Origin: UBA2450 sp045226015 | GTDB taxonomy: Bacteria; Bacillota_I; Bacilli_A; RFN20; CAG-826 | Assembly (NCBI GenBank): GCA_045226015.1 | Contig: JBGVBY010000001.1 | Location: 88,456-152,455, forward strand | Direction of reading: 5' to 3' | DNA: 64,000 nt | Part shown: positions 18,421 through 27,035 of the stretch, piece by piece | Layout of the letters: each line of letters begins with the position of its first letter | Numbering within the stretch: position 1 is the stretch's first letter | Program-made: the position numbers and the translations under genes | Notes under the pieces: generated by a model | Told to the model about the DNA's origin: nothing | Database searches by the model: none | Seen by the model: the letters and a program-made list of their open reading frames with translations, nothing else

Positions 18421-20271
18421 TTATTTCTTTATAAAACTTCTTATATAATCAGCTAATAATTTATCTTCACAATAAATGAAGCAGCCCTTTTGTCCCCTGG
18501 ACAACAAGGTTTTATATGTATTTCTAATAATCTTGTTGAAAAGATTGATGTCCTTAGAGCCTCTTAATGATTGGTCGGTCTTTGCACGTTTGGTAAAATC
18601 ACAAACGACTTGTCCGTTTCTATATATAAGGTCTCTCCCAACAATGACTCCACAATAATCAAACTCTAATCCTTGCGATGTATGGATGCATCCAACTTGT
18701 TCAAAAGAATCTTCATCAATTGCCCACGTAGAAGTATTGGAAAAATTCCACTGAGCCTTGAACCCATTTTCTAATTGAATATCATATACATTTGAATCGT
18801 TTTTACTTATCCAGTTATAGCAATAACCAGCTAACATACGAGCTTTATTATTTATTTTATTAAGTTTTCTTAGTTCGTCTCTCATTTCATTAGGATCGTC
18901 AAAAACACGTACATCATAATCTATATTAATCAAATCAATATTCGCAGTTTCTCTAATGCCTAATAAATTATCTAAGAACGCTAGATAGCCATCACTACCG
19001 CCACATCTAAACTGAGATGCCAATACTAAGTCTTCTCCAAAATGAACTTCACTACCTAATTTGTGTGCCCACTTGATGATTTCATCAATAGAGCCTATAT
19101 CTTTTGTGGTTACAACTTGATCTTCATCAATAAAGAAAACACTTATCTTAGATGCGTTGATGATTTCTTTAATCTGGTTTTCACCTTTATTTTGGAACAA
19201 TCCAGATTTCTCATTTAGTCGATGAGCTTCATCTACTAATAGACAGTCAAATAAATTGCTTTTGCAATCAATAAAAGAACCAGAACCTTTGAATAGGTTT
19301 TCCACATATCTCTTCTTATATTCTTGTCTCACTAGTTCTGTTACAAACACGTTTCTAGGAGCAGCATTTTTAGTGACGTACTCTACGTTGTGTCCGTGAT
19401 TAATTAAATAAGACAATAAGTTAACAGCAATAACTGATTTACCAGTACCTGGCCCACCTTGAACAATAACTGTGTGTTTAGAATCACTATAAATTGTGGA
19501 TTCAACAAGTTTCTTGATTGTTGCGTAAGCAACTTGTTGTTCGTCAATCATTGTGAACACTTTATTACCTTTAAGTAATGTACCAATTGCATCTTGTAAT
19601 GCTACTGATGGTTTAATCTTACCATTTTCAATGGTGTATAAGATTTCTCCCTTATCTGGTTTTGTAATGAATTTCTTTACAAATTCACGCAACGCCAATT
19701 GGTCTTTCTTTAAGAAAAGAGGCGCTAATTCAATAGCAGTACTGTATTTAGGATGCCTAATTTGGTCAGCATGTTCTTCTTTATAGTTATGGCAGAAAGC
19801 ACATGGATGTAAATCTATGTCTTTTTCTCTAACGGTTTCATTGAATGATTCAATAGCTTTGGCATAACTATATGCCTGATAACAAGGGTGAGAAACGGCA
19901 CGGATAGCACCACCAACATATGTTGTGACAACATCATCTCTACTGGTTGCTTGACATTCTTCCCACTGCTTTAATTCAACTATAACTACATTCTCTTTGC
20001 CTTTGTAATCATAACCAGTAACTAAAAAGTCTACTCTTTTAGATGTAAGAGGAATTTGATATTCAATCGCAACATGTATATCTTGATCAATACCAGAGTT
20101 ATTACATAAAACATTATTCATCACCATTAAGGAGTTGTTAAACGCTCTATATTCAGCATCATTATGGTGATTAAAACCATTAAGCGCAAAACACTCTTCT
20201 ATTCTATCGGCAATGATACCCATCAAGACATCATTTGAAAATTGTTTTAGGGTTCCACTATAGACAATCAT
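18421..20271 (-). CDS. PD-(D/E)XK nuclease fused to DUF2075 helicase-like ATPase
   Basis: 616 residues. The N-terminal region has KRVDFLVTGYD and VVIVELKQWEE; D81, E99 and K101 match a PD-(D/E)XK catalytic core. Around residue 270 comes Walker A QGGPGTGKS, then LLVDEAHRL (Walker B) near 345 and an SQFRCGG / HTSQGLEFDY / RGQKGCFIY series typical of the DUF2075 (Schlafen-like) P-loop family. The gene start overlaps the AbiH stop by ATGA. DUF2075 proteins with a nuclease domain recur in defence islands, but I know of no firmly established mechanism. ATP-driven nucleic-acid processing followed by cleavage is inferred. Confidence 0.85.
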   Translation of the reverse strand: MIVYSGTLKQFSNDVLMGIIADRIEECFALNGFNHHNDAEYRAFNNSLMVMNNVLCNNSGIDQDIHVAIEYQIPLTSKRVDFLVTGYDYKGKENVVIVELKQWEECQATSRDDVVTTYVGGAIRAVSHPCYQAYSYAKAIESFNETVREKDIDLHPCAFCHNYKEEHADQIRHPKYSTAIELAPLFLKKDQLALREFVKKFITKPDKGEILYTIENGKIKPSVALQDAIGTLLKGNKVFTMIDEQQVAYATIKKLVESTIYSDSKHTVIVQGGPGTGKSVIAVNLLSYLINHGHNVEYVTKNAAPRNVFVTELVRQEYKKRYVENLFKGSGSFIDCKSNLFDCLLVDEAHRLNEKSGLFQNKGENQIKEIINASKISVFFIDEDQVVTTKDIGSIDEIIKWAHKLGSEVHFGEDLVLASQFRCGGSDGYLAFLDNLLGIRETANIDLINIDYDVRVFDDPNEMRDELRKLNKINNKARMLAGYCYNWISKNDSNVYDIQLENGFKAQWNFSNTSTWAIDEDSFEQVGCIHTSQGLEFDYCGVIVGRDLIYRNGQVVCDFTKRAKTDQSLRGSKDINLFNKIIRNTYKTLLSRGQKGCFIYCEDKLLADYIRSFIKK

Positions 20272-21524
20272 AACCTTTCAATTCTTTCCCATTCCTCATC
20301 AAAAATAGATTCGCCATATTTATTATCGTTTAATAGTGGAATTTCATATAGAATTACTCTACCTCTAGTTGTTAAACTATCTAAAAATCGATTAGCTAAT
20401 TTATATTTATTTTCTTTTGCATATTGTTCAAACATTTTAAGCAAATTATTCCTTATCTTCTTTAATTGTTGCGATCTGTTTTCTTCATTAAAAACAGAGT
20501 AAGAAACGATAATTTTGGAATCAGAGTTATTGTCCATTAAACCTAATTGATCAAAAATTGGAAAAAAATAACTATAATCCGCCTCATTTAAAGAATGACC
20601 ATATATAATAAGATTTTCAAACTTTACTTTTTTATTAGACTCTTTAGAAAATGCGTCGTTCTCCATTCTTCTGTTTGTCTTTGTAAACACAAATTTTGGA
20701 CTAGACGGAGAAAAAACTGTATCAATACCAAAAATTGGATTTTTTAAATTGCCATTTATATTGCTGAATAGGGGTATAACTTTTGAATGGTTGATTGATG
20801 TATAATTAAAACTCTCTATAGATGCGAGGTTTTCAAACCCACAAATTTCATTAATTGTATCCATAGCCTTCGATACAAAGACCTCGTTATATTTGATTAT
20901 GCCAAAATTGGCATATGTTGTCTTGACAAGTTGTTGATTAAGAAACATCGCAAATTCTTTTTCGAATTGCTTTAGTTCATTTAATAAATAGTTGAAAAAA
21001 TCAGTCTTATCAAATATACTTCTATCCGTTTTAACATCTATAACATGAGTAATGGCTTTAATTTCAACAAAATCGATATGATTTCTTGCAGTTAGCTCAT
21101 CATAAACTAAATCCCAATTTATAGGGTTCGACAATTGTGTAGAAATCGATTTAATCAACTCATCTTGGTTTTTTGCATGTTTAACATCTAAAAGCGAGTT
21201 TTTTATATCGCTTTCGACTTCAAACCAAAGGTAATTCTTATAATCTTTATTGCGCCTTGACATACATAATATTGTAAAGAAGAAATCCCAAATACTGATT
21301 GTTTTGAATCTCTTTACATCTCTGCTATCTTCAGGCACAACAAGGTGTTTATCTTCATAATGTTTCTTAAATGACTCATACCATTTACTGATATACTCAA
21401 TTCTGTCTTTGCTCCAAATATAATAATGCTCAAAAGAGGAACGCAACCCACAATGAAGGTCAAAGCCGTTCCCTAAAACTAGTTTTACAGATGGTAACGA
21501 ATGCACCATTTCCTTTCTTGTCAT
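20268..21524 (-). CDS. abiH: AbiH-family abortive-infection protein
   Basis: 418 residues. The N-terminal motif LVLGNGFDLHCGL (residues 15-27) is diagnostic for AbiH (PF14253); a C-terminal LIIYGHSLNEADYSYF (about 300) matches the family's second conserved block. The Rossmann-like GNGFD start recalls NAD/Sir2-like folds, but AbiH's biochemistry is not settled. In lactococci AbiH gives phage resistance as a single gene; here it is locked into an operon by ATGA overlaps with MazG-like (upstream) and DUF2075 (downstream) genes, which suggests a multi-protein system. Confidence 0.85.
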   Translation of the reverse strand: MTRKEMVHSLPSVKLVLGNGFDLHCGLRSSFEHYYIWSKDRIEYISKWYESFKKHYEDKHLVVPEDSRDVKRFKTISIWDFFFTILCMSRRNKDYKNYLWFEVESDIKNSLLDVKHAKNQDELIKSISTQLSNPINWDLVYDELTARNHIDFVEIKAITHVIDVKTDRSIFDKTDFFNYLLNELKQFEKEFAMFLNQQLVKTTYANFGIIKYNEVFVSKAMDTINEICGFENLASIESFNYTSINHSKVIPLFSNINGNLKNPIFGIDTVFSPSSPKFVFTKTNRRMENDAFSKESNKKVKFENLIIYGHSLNEADYSYFFPIFDQLGLMDNNSDSKIIVSYSVFNEENRSQQLKKIRNNLLKMFEQYAKENKYKLANRFLDSLTTRGRVILYEIPLLNDNKYGESIFDEEWERIERL

Positions 21525-21841
21525 AGCTTATTATATTTATCTGCTTTTCCTTTGGCTTTACTAACTGGGTATTTCTTTTCGTTTTGTTCCATCTTATCGT
21601 TCACTATCTCGTCTTCATCTAAACCGAGCTTATCTAGCATATTTCTACAATAAACAAGAACATCAGCGAGTTCTTCTTTAACTTCGTTGATATCATAGTG
21701 TTCTTCATCCCATTGGAAACACTCTAAAAGTTCATTAGCCTCAATACTAATAGACTTTGCTAAATTTGCAGGACTATGAAACTGATCCCAATCTCTATCA
21801 ATAGTAAAATTACGAATTCTTTCTATTGTCTCTTTTTTCAT
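21521..21841 (-). CDS. MazG-like NTP pyrophosphohydrolase
   Basis: 106 residues from ATG 21841, with GAGGTG 7 bases upstream (a TTG at 21856 is inside that site). The all-alpha NTP-PPase pattern is present: SIEANELLECFQW, with Glu pairs, then EVKEELADVLVYCRNML (ExxE...ExxD metal-binding motif). The size fits the RS21-C6/dCTPase-like short MazG group. Such enzymes hydrolyse (d)NTPs to monophosphates, cleaning damaged nucleotides or lowering pools. The ATGA coupling to AbiH links nucleotide hydrolysis to defence. Confidence 0.85.
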   Translation of the reverse strand: MKKETIERIRNFTIDRDWDQFHSPANLAKSISIEANELLECFQWDEEHYDINEVKEELADVLVYCRNMLDKLGLDEDEIVNDKMEQNEKKYPVSKAKGKADKYNKL

Positions 21842-21911
21842 AGAAACACACCTCAATACCCTATTGAGATAAGTATAGCATCTGCAAGATCTTGTTTTAA
21901 GAAAAAGTGAC

Positions 21912-23297
21912 TTATTCAGCCACTCTAATTCTTACTCTATATGTCATTGGAGTTAGATAATCGTTATTGAAGAAATTGCTCTTATTTACTTCGTGTAACT
22001 TGTAGTTTCTTCCGACTTTAAACAGGCAATATATACGGTGTCTGTCGTCGTTTTTGAACTTATTTAACTCATTTTGGCTAATGAAGAATTCAATGTATTT
22101 ATTACCAATTTTTGCCGATTTAACTTCAATATGAACTTCTTTAATTTGTCCACCTTCAACTACTTCAAAAGATAAGATATCATATCCTAAATCTGATGAT
22201 TCTTTAGATACTTGTCTAACTTTATCCGCTAAATCGGGTCTTCCTATATTATCTAGTTTAGATCTTTCATAAAGTAACACCGCTATTTCTGCTGAATTAC
22301 CAGACTTTTGTTTTGATCTTTGTGATTTCTCGTAGTCTTGAACTTCTCTAGCTAATTCTCTATCAGTTTTCTTCACTGCTTCTGCTTTGAAATAATCATA
22401 ATGAACTTCATCATCAATTAAAGCGGGTAAAGAATCTAAATATGATTCAACAATTGGCTTATCTGCATCCGCCCAATCCAGTTTTTCTAATTCATCACTA
22501 GATAGCCATTTTAAAGATTGGTGTTCGGTGTCGTTTATCTCACCTGATATTTTCTTGCATTTATAAACTTTAAGATTGACGTTGTAGTTCTTATATTCGT
22601 TGTAAGATTCATCAATCAATTCATTAACTTCTATTTCGATATCTAGTTCTTCTTTTATTTCTCTTTTAAGAGCCTCTTTATCAGTTTCACCTGATTCTAT
22701 TTTTCCACCTGGAAATTCCCATTTTCCAATTAATGGACCATATCCTCTTTGAGCACATAATACCTTTCCAGAATCATCAATAATAGCGGCTCCTACAACT
22801 TGTACGACAGGCTTTTCCATAGGAGTCACACTACCAGTGGAGTATTGAGACATCAATTCGCTTTCTGTTAATACCGCAAACGCGCTATTCCTAACTAGGT
22901 TGAATCTAAATACTTTTCTTGGATTACCTTCAATATCTTTTTCAATTTCAATATATGGCTCTCCACTTAAATTCACTAATCCATAATATGTGTATTCTGT
23001 CTCTTTAAAGACAACAAACAAGTGTACAGGAACATTATTCTCTCTAGCATAATACAAAGCTTTATTAGCACCAGTCATTGTCTGATCACCTTTAAGACCT
23101 TCACCGGTATATACAATAAGATCACTGCTATTAGATAATTGATCTCCATATTGTCTATGTTTGGTATGTTTAGAAATAAGAACTAAAGTGTTTGTTTTTT
23201 TGCAGATGTTCATACCGCGCATAAAGGATCCACCGTAGGCGGATATTAAATCATCTCTCTTATATACTTTTCCTATTTCGAAATCAGAAATGTTCAT
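21912..23297 (-). CDS. SRA-like + NUDIX + DUF3883 three-domain protein
   Basis: 461 residues with a unique domain order. Residues 1-125: an SRA-like domain of the ScoMcrA type (GGSFMRGMNIC, then YTGEGLKGDQTMTGANKAL and a YTYYGLV strand), used to read modified bases in DNA. Residues 165-285: a MutT-type NUDIX hydrolase, with the box G199-x5-E205-x7-R213-E-I-K-E-E218 and one deviation (Asp for the last Gly). Residues 325-461: DUF3883, a PD-(D/E)XK-like domain with GYDILSFE and HIEVKSAK (D374, E392, K394). It could sense modified DNA, hydrolyse modified nucleotides and cut DNA. No ribosome site is seen; a duplicated TTAGCAGC precedes the start. Confidence 0.85.
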   Translation of the reverse strand: MNISDFEIGKVYKRDDLISAYGGSFMRGMNICKKTNTLVLISKHTKHRQYGDQLSNSSDLIVYTGEGLKGDQTMTGANKALYYARENNVPVHLFVVFKETEYTYYGLVNLSGEPYIEIEKDIEGNPRKVFRFNLVRNSAFAVLTESELMSQYSTGSVTPMEKPVVQVVGAAIIDDSGKVLCAQRGYGPLIGKWEFPGGKIESGETDKEALKREIKEELDIEIEVNELIDESYNEYKNYNVNLKVYKCKKISGEINDTEHQSLKWLSSDELEKLDWADADKPIVESYLDSLPALIDDEVHYDYFKAEAVKKTDRELAREVQDYEKSQRSKQKSGNSAEIAVLLYERSKLDNIGRPDLADKVRQVSKESSDLGYDILSFEVVEGGQIKEVHIEVKSAKIGNKYIEFFISQNELNKFKNDDRHRIYCLFKVGRNYKLHEVNKSNFFNNDYLTPMTYRVRIRVAE

Positions 23298-23300
23298 CAC

Positions 23301-23320
23301 TTAGCAGCTTAGCAGCTAAG
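23301..23320. repeat. Tandem TTAGCAGC repeat with embedded palindrome before the SRA-NUDIX gene
   Basis: Two direct copies of TTAGCAGC (23301-23308 and 23309-23316); the second overlaps a CTTAG-CAG-CTAAG palindrome (23308-23320). It occupies the place where a ribosome site would normally sit. It could be an operator or a translational control element. Confidence 0.35.
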
Positions 23321-23346
23321 AGATCTGAGATCAAATCTTTTTATGA

Positions 23347-24120
23347 TTAATTTTGACATTTAAAAATTAAACATGTCTTCAAAAATTTCCTGAATAAAAC
23401 AAAGAAATCGCAATATTCCTTTAAATACTTATTAATATTGCTTTTTGTTTCAGTATTCATTGATTTGGAATTAATTATATCGAGATATTTGTAAACAATA
23501 CGATAAAGTACAGCTTTATTATCAATCAAATAAATGTTGTCATAGCCTGTTGATAAAAGCTCAGTTAAAGAATTGTTAATCGTTTTGATATAACTAAACC
23601 TTTCTTTAACTTCTTCATCATTTAAGTTCTGACCCAAAAGATATTCTCTCCAATATAATTTCATATAAGCAATTATTTCTTTTCTTATTTCTTTTGGTTC
23701 AACCTTCGGCATTCTTTTGTATTCGATGTTCACATAGTCATTGGATGAAAATTTTATTAAGTCACGGATCAGTTCATACTCATGATTATTAAAGTACGAA
23801 AAATTAAAATATAGGCCCTCTTTAATTCTAATTTCGTTTGATTTGTTTCTCTCTACAGAAGTAAAAACAAACGAAGAACACCATATTGGTTTGAATTTCA
23901 ACAGATTACATTTACCTGATAAATAAGTGACAAACTCAATCAACACATCTCTCCATGAATTGTTATATGATTCAAATTCCCCAACACAAAAGTAGCATGG
24001 AAACGTGTACCACATATTCATGTCTGTTTCTTCTAAAGAAAAAGAATAAATTCTTTCAAGACCATTTAGTCTGCATTTATATTTATTGAGTATTGTTTCA
24101 TCTATAAGATTTATTTCCAT
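23347..24120 (-). CDS. Uncharacterised island protein
   Basis: 257 residues, soluble, with no motif I recognise. The first half is aromatic and beta-rich (MWYTFPCYFCVGEFESYNN). The second half is helical and Lys-rich (EIRKEIIAYMKLYWREYLLG, then ERFSYIKTINNSLTELL). It starts 17 bases after the 24138-24992 gene and ends 49 before the SRA-NUDIX gene, all in the same direction, so it is probably part of the same system. A GAGGT sequence lies 12 bases upstream of the ATG, a poor spacing. Confidence 0.6.
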   Translation of the reverse strand: MEINLIDETILNKYKCRLNGLERIYSFSLEETDMNMWYTFPCYFCVGEFESYNNSWRDVLIEFVTYLSGKCNLLKFKPIWCSSFVFTSVERNKSNEIRIKEGLYFNFSYFNNHEYELIRDLIKFSSNDYVNIEYKRMPKVEPKEIRKEIIAYMKLYWREYLLGQNLNDEEVKERFSYIKTINNSLTELLSTGYDNIYLIDNKAVLYRIVYKYLDIINSKSMNTETKSNINKYLKEYCDFFVLFRKFLKTCLIFKCQN

Positions 24121-24137
24121 ATCAATGGTATAACCTC

Positions 24138-24992
24138 TTATTTGTTACAGTACCAAACAATACTATCAAATTCGTTTCTATCCATTAAAACACCTTTGCT
24201 TTTTAATAAATCGATAATATCTCCTATTATTTTGTAATATTTACAATAAATATTGCTTGTATACTCTAAACCGTCTTCGCTGTTTTTCTTTCTATATGAA
24301 TCATATTTATACTGATGCACTCTAATAGATTTATCATTCAGGTATACTTTGATATAGTTTTTTAAATGCGTCGCTACGACATTATCATATTTTGAATATT
24401 CAATCTTTGTCCCCAAATATAGAGATGCATAAGCACAGAATTTTGATGCAAAGGATAAATTGCTTCTTAATGTTTCCTTCCCCGCAGCGGCCAATTCAAC
24501 ACTCATCAACCCAATCAAATGATGTTCAAAATCAATTCTAAAATCTTTGTTTAGTTCTTTTTTTAAGCCTTTTACGCTATGACACTTATCTATAATTATT
24601 TCTTTTATTTTGTTCCTTCCGTCCTTGGTGGATTCTAGGTGCGTTGAGTTAACTCTATCAATAGAAATAATCGCTCCAAGCAAACACTCTTTGAAATCTC
24701 CGCCATTATTCATCTTGTTGAACCAATAAGCTGTTGAACCACAGTATTCTGATTTTGATTTAGTTTTATTGTTCTCTTTATATCCAAATGGATTAAATTT
24801 ATCCCCTGGTGTAGAATCAACATCAACGTCTTTTTTATAATTTGAATCTAATCTCAAAATTGCTTCTATAAAATCGGCATTTTTCCTCGTTAATGCGGGT
24901 ATGTCTATGTCACCACGAATTGCTCTATCTAAAACATAAGGGCTCTCATCTTTTATAATATGTATTTCATCATTTGTTGTTATTTTTTTCAT
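24138..24992 (-). CDS. Uncharacterised island protein, weak HhH-glycosylase-like signature
   Basis: 284 residues. Mainly helical. A stretch near residues 180-215, LSFASKFCAYASLYLG ... YSKYDNVVATHLKNYI, recalls the pattern SFA-T/S-KF-C ... P-x-YDS-x-V found in 8-oxoguanine glycosylase-fold proteins, where Lys and Asp are catalytic; here the Lys (in SKF) and Asp (in YDN) are kept. This match is weak and visual. An AAGGAG site 7 bases before the ATG fixes the start. Close spacing to its neighbours places it in the same operon as the SRA-NUDIX-DUF3883 protein, which would suit a base-modification theme. Confidence 0.6.
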   Translation of the reverse strand: MKKITTNDEIHIIKDESPYVLDRAIRGDIDIPALTRKNADFIEAILRLDSNYKKDVDVDSTPGDKFNPFGYKENNKTKSKSEYCGSTAYWFNKMNNGGDFKECLLGAIISIDRVNSTHLESTKDGRNKIKEIIIDKCHSVKGLKKELNKDFRIDFEHHLIGLMSVELAAAGKETLRSNLSFASKFCAYASLYLGTKIEYSKYDNVVATHLKNYIKVYLNDKSIRVHQYKYDSYRKKNSEDGLEYTSNIYCKYYKIIGDIIDLLKSKGVLMDRNEFDSIVWYCNK

Positions 24993-25003
24993 GGCAAACT
25001 CCT

Positions 25004-25528
25004 TTACTCAATAAATTGGTCATATTGTTCTTCTTCAACATATTCATATTCTAAAACATGATCATAGACTTTTTCAGGAGCGTTACATTTATATTTGCAA
25101 TCCGTTCCTTCAAATAACACTACTGTACCAAGAAAGCCATGTTTTGGGTAATACTTACCTTCTAAAAATGCTTTATGTTGTTCTAAATCAAAAGCATCAT
25201 GAATATGACTATTGTTTTCTTTATAAATAATCACATATCCATCAGTGTTATAAATGCTCAATGATTCCGAAAATGTTGAAACTAATGAAAATGTACCACA
25301 AGAAGTATTTAATGCTATACATACAAAATCCTTTGATTTAATTCCATGCTGTCTAAGATCACCTGATATCGCTAAGGCGTGTGATGGAAATGAATTAATA
25401 ATTCTTACACATCGATATTTTCTTTTTTCAACAGGTAAAACTAACTGCGTTTTGTTATATTTGATCATCTGCAAAACAACATTTATCAAACCGTCTAATC
25501 CATAAATTGTATCCACTTCATAACTCAT
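25004..25528 (-). CDS. Uncharacterised island protein
   Basis: 174 residues with no known domain seen. The middle has alternating hydrophobic strands (VCIALNTSCGTFSLVSTF, then VIIYKENNSHIHDAFDLEQHKAFLEG). The C-terminal 20 residues are acidic (EYEYVEEEQYD). It is spaced 11 bases from the downstream gene and 14 from the upstream winged-helix gene. The ribosome site is GAGG about 11 bases before the ATG. It may be an adaptor, given its lack of catalytic motifs. Confidence 0.6.
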   Translation of the reverse strand: MSYEVDTIYGLDGLINVVLQMIKYNKTQLVLPVEKRKYRCVRIINSFPSHALAISGDLRQHGIKSKDFVCIALNTSCGTFSLVSTFSESLSIYNTDGYVIIYKENNSHIHDAFDLEQHKAFLEGKYYPKHGFLGTVVLFEGTDCKYKCNAPEKVYDHVLEYEYVEEEQYDQFIE

Positions 25529-25542
25529 AACATAACCGTCCT

Positions 25543-25962
25543 CTATTTATAGTCTTTATTAATTAGGTACTTATTCTTTTTATTGCTAAAAGAAATCATT
25601 TTTCTATTAAGCATTTCTTCAATAACACTACTAGCAGAAGGAAAACCTATAGAAAATTTTCTTTGAATTAAACTTATTGAGATATATTCATTATCCTTTA
25701 TTTTTCCAAACATTTCATCTACCTCATCATATTCACTTTTAACAGCCTCTATTTCTTTGATGATGATTGGATGTCTCATTACTACTCTTATTCTTCTTTC
25801 AACCGCATCAAATCCTAATAAATCAACACCATACATGCATGAAACATACTCTAACTCTCTAACAGTTAGTCTTCTTTTTAATGTTTTAATAAACAGTTCT
25901 AGTTGTTCAGTGTTCGGATTAAATCCATATATTTTCTCAAATAACTCTCTTATATTTCTCAT
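25543..25962 (-). CDS. Winged-helix protein with FtsK-gamma-like domain
   Basis: 139 residues. The C-terminal half (about 90-135) has EYISISLIQRKFSIGFPSASSVIEEMLNRKMI, the FtsK gamma-like pattern also seen in the 70-residue protein at 9305-9517. The N-terminal half, LTVRELEYVSCMYGVD ... VERRIRVVMRHPI, loosely resembles sigma factor region 4 (LTxREREVLxLRYG ... RIRQIEAKALRKL). A protein with these two DNA-binding folds could be a regulator of the island. A clear AAAGGAGA site precedes the ATG. The upstream AAA+ gene ends 53 bases away. Confidence 0.6.
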   Translation of the reverse strand: MRNIRELFEKIYGFNPNTEQLELFIKTLKRRLTVRELEYVSCMYGVDLLGFDAVERRIRVVMRHPIIIKEIEAVKSEYDEVDEMFGKIKDNEYISISLIQRKFSIGFPSASSVIEEMLNRKMISFSNKKNKYLINKDYK

Positions 25963-26015
25963 AAAAACATTTCTCCTTTTCTATATAATCTGCACTTTTT
26001 AATCTCTTCAGTAAT

Positions 26016-27023
26016 TTATGCTTCCAACAAATCTGCATCTAACACGATCTTGTTTTCAATTTGATATTCATAAACATCATCTATAATAATTGTTCTATCC
26101 CACGGTTCTTCTTCACTTCTAACAGCCTGGAATTCCATAATGCCTTCTAGGACGTTTCTTAAGTCTCTCGCATTGGCGTATTCTTTTGTATTCTTTCTAG
26201 AAATCACAATTTGAATCATTTTATGTAAAGCGTCTTCTTCAATATGATATTTATACTTATCCGCTAGTAAGAGCATTATTTCTTCCAGTTGTTTTTCGTT
26301 ATAATCAGGAAAATCGAAATAAGCGTTTATACGCGATTTTAATCCTTGGTTGCCTTTCAACATATTCATTGTTTCTTCTCTATATCCAGCAAGGATCACT
26401 ACCAACTTCCCTCGATAATCCTCCATCATTTTGTTAAGTACCATTAATACTTCATGGAGATAATCTCTTTTTTCATGTTTGTCTGGTGACAATAGATATG
26501 CCTCATCAACGAACAACACTCCCCCAATTGCCTCATTGAAAACCTTTTTAACTAGAGGCGCGGTTTGCCCAACATATTCGCCCACTAATGATGATCTATC
26601 TACTTCAACAAGTTTATTTTCTTTTATTATTCCTAAATCAAAGAATCTTTTTGTTAATGCCCTAGCTGCTACTGTTTTTCCAGTTCCAGGATTACCAACA
26701 AATACGTAATTCATGCTAAGTTTTATATCATTACTAGAATTCTTGATAATAACTTTAGACAACCTTTCAATTTTATTCTTAATCTTTTCTAGACCAATCA
26801 ATTCATCTAATGAAAAACCGTTGTTGTTATGCATTTTTTTATCGTTTTCTTTGCTTCTTTTTAAACGATATCCTAAATCAACAATATCATCGAGTTCAGA
26901 TATATTTTGAACACCATATCTTTTAAAGAAAGCCTCGTGGGTTTTCTCTCTTCTTTTTTCAAGCAATGATTTGATATATTCCTTTTGTTCTTCAGTAAAA
27001 TCAAAATTATCAATGACTCCCAT
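26016..27023 (-). CDS. CbxX/SpoVK-type AAA+ ATPase
   Basis: 335 residues. Walker A GNPGTGKT at 110-117, Walker B GVLFVDEAY at about 167-175, sensor and arginine regions (LVVILAGYREETMNML ... LKSRINAYFDFPDY, then NARDLRNVLEGI). This matches the CbxX/CfqX (SpoVK) AAA+ family. The N-terminal 75 residues are a charged helical adaptor. Members remodel proteins; examples include Rubisco activase-like CbxX, and relatives turn up in type VII secretion and in defence loci. It lies 12 bases after the SIMPL gene and starts the series leading to the SRA-NUDIX gene. Confidence 0.85.
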   Translation of the reverse strand: MGVIDNFDFTEEQKEYIKSLLEKRREKTHEAFFKRYGVQNISELDDIVDLGYRLKRSKENDKKMHNNNGFSLDELIGLEKIKNKIERLSKVIIKNSSNDIKLSMNYVFVGNPGTGKTVAARALTKRFFDLGIIKENKLVEVDRSSLVGEYVGQTAPLVKKVFNEAIGGVLFVDEAYLLSPDKHEKRDYLHEVLMVLNKMMEDYRGKLVVILAGYREETMNMLKGNQGLKSRINAYFDFPDYNEKQLEEIMLLLADKYKYHIEEDALHKMIQIVISRKNTKEYANARDLRNVLEGIMEFQAVRSEEEPWDRTIIIDDVYEYQIENKIVLDADLLEA

Positions 27024-27035
27024 AGATAAGCCCCA

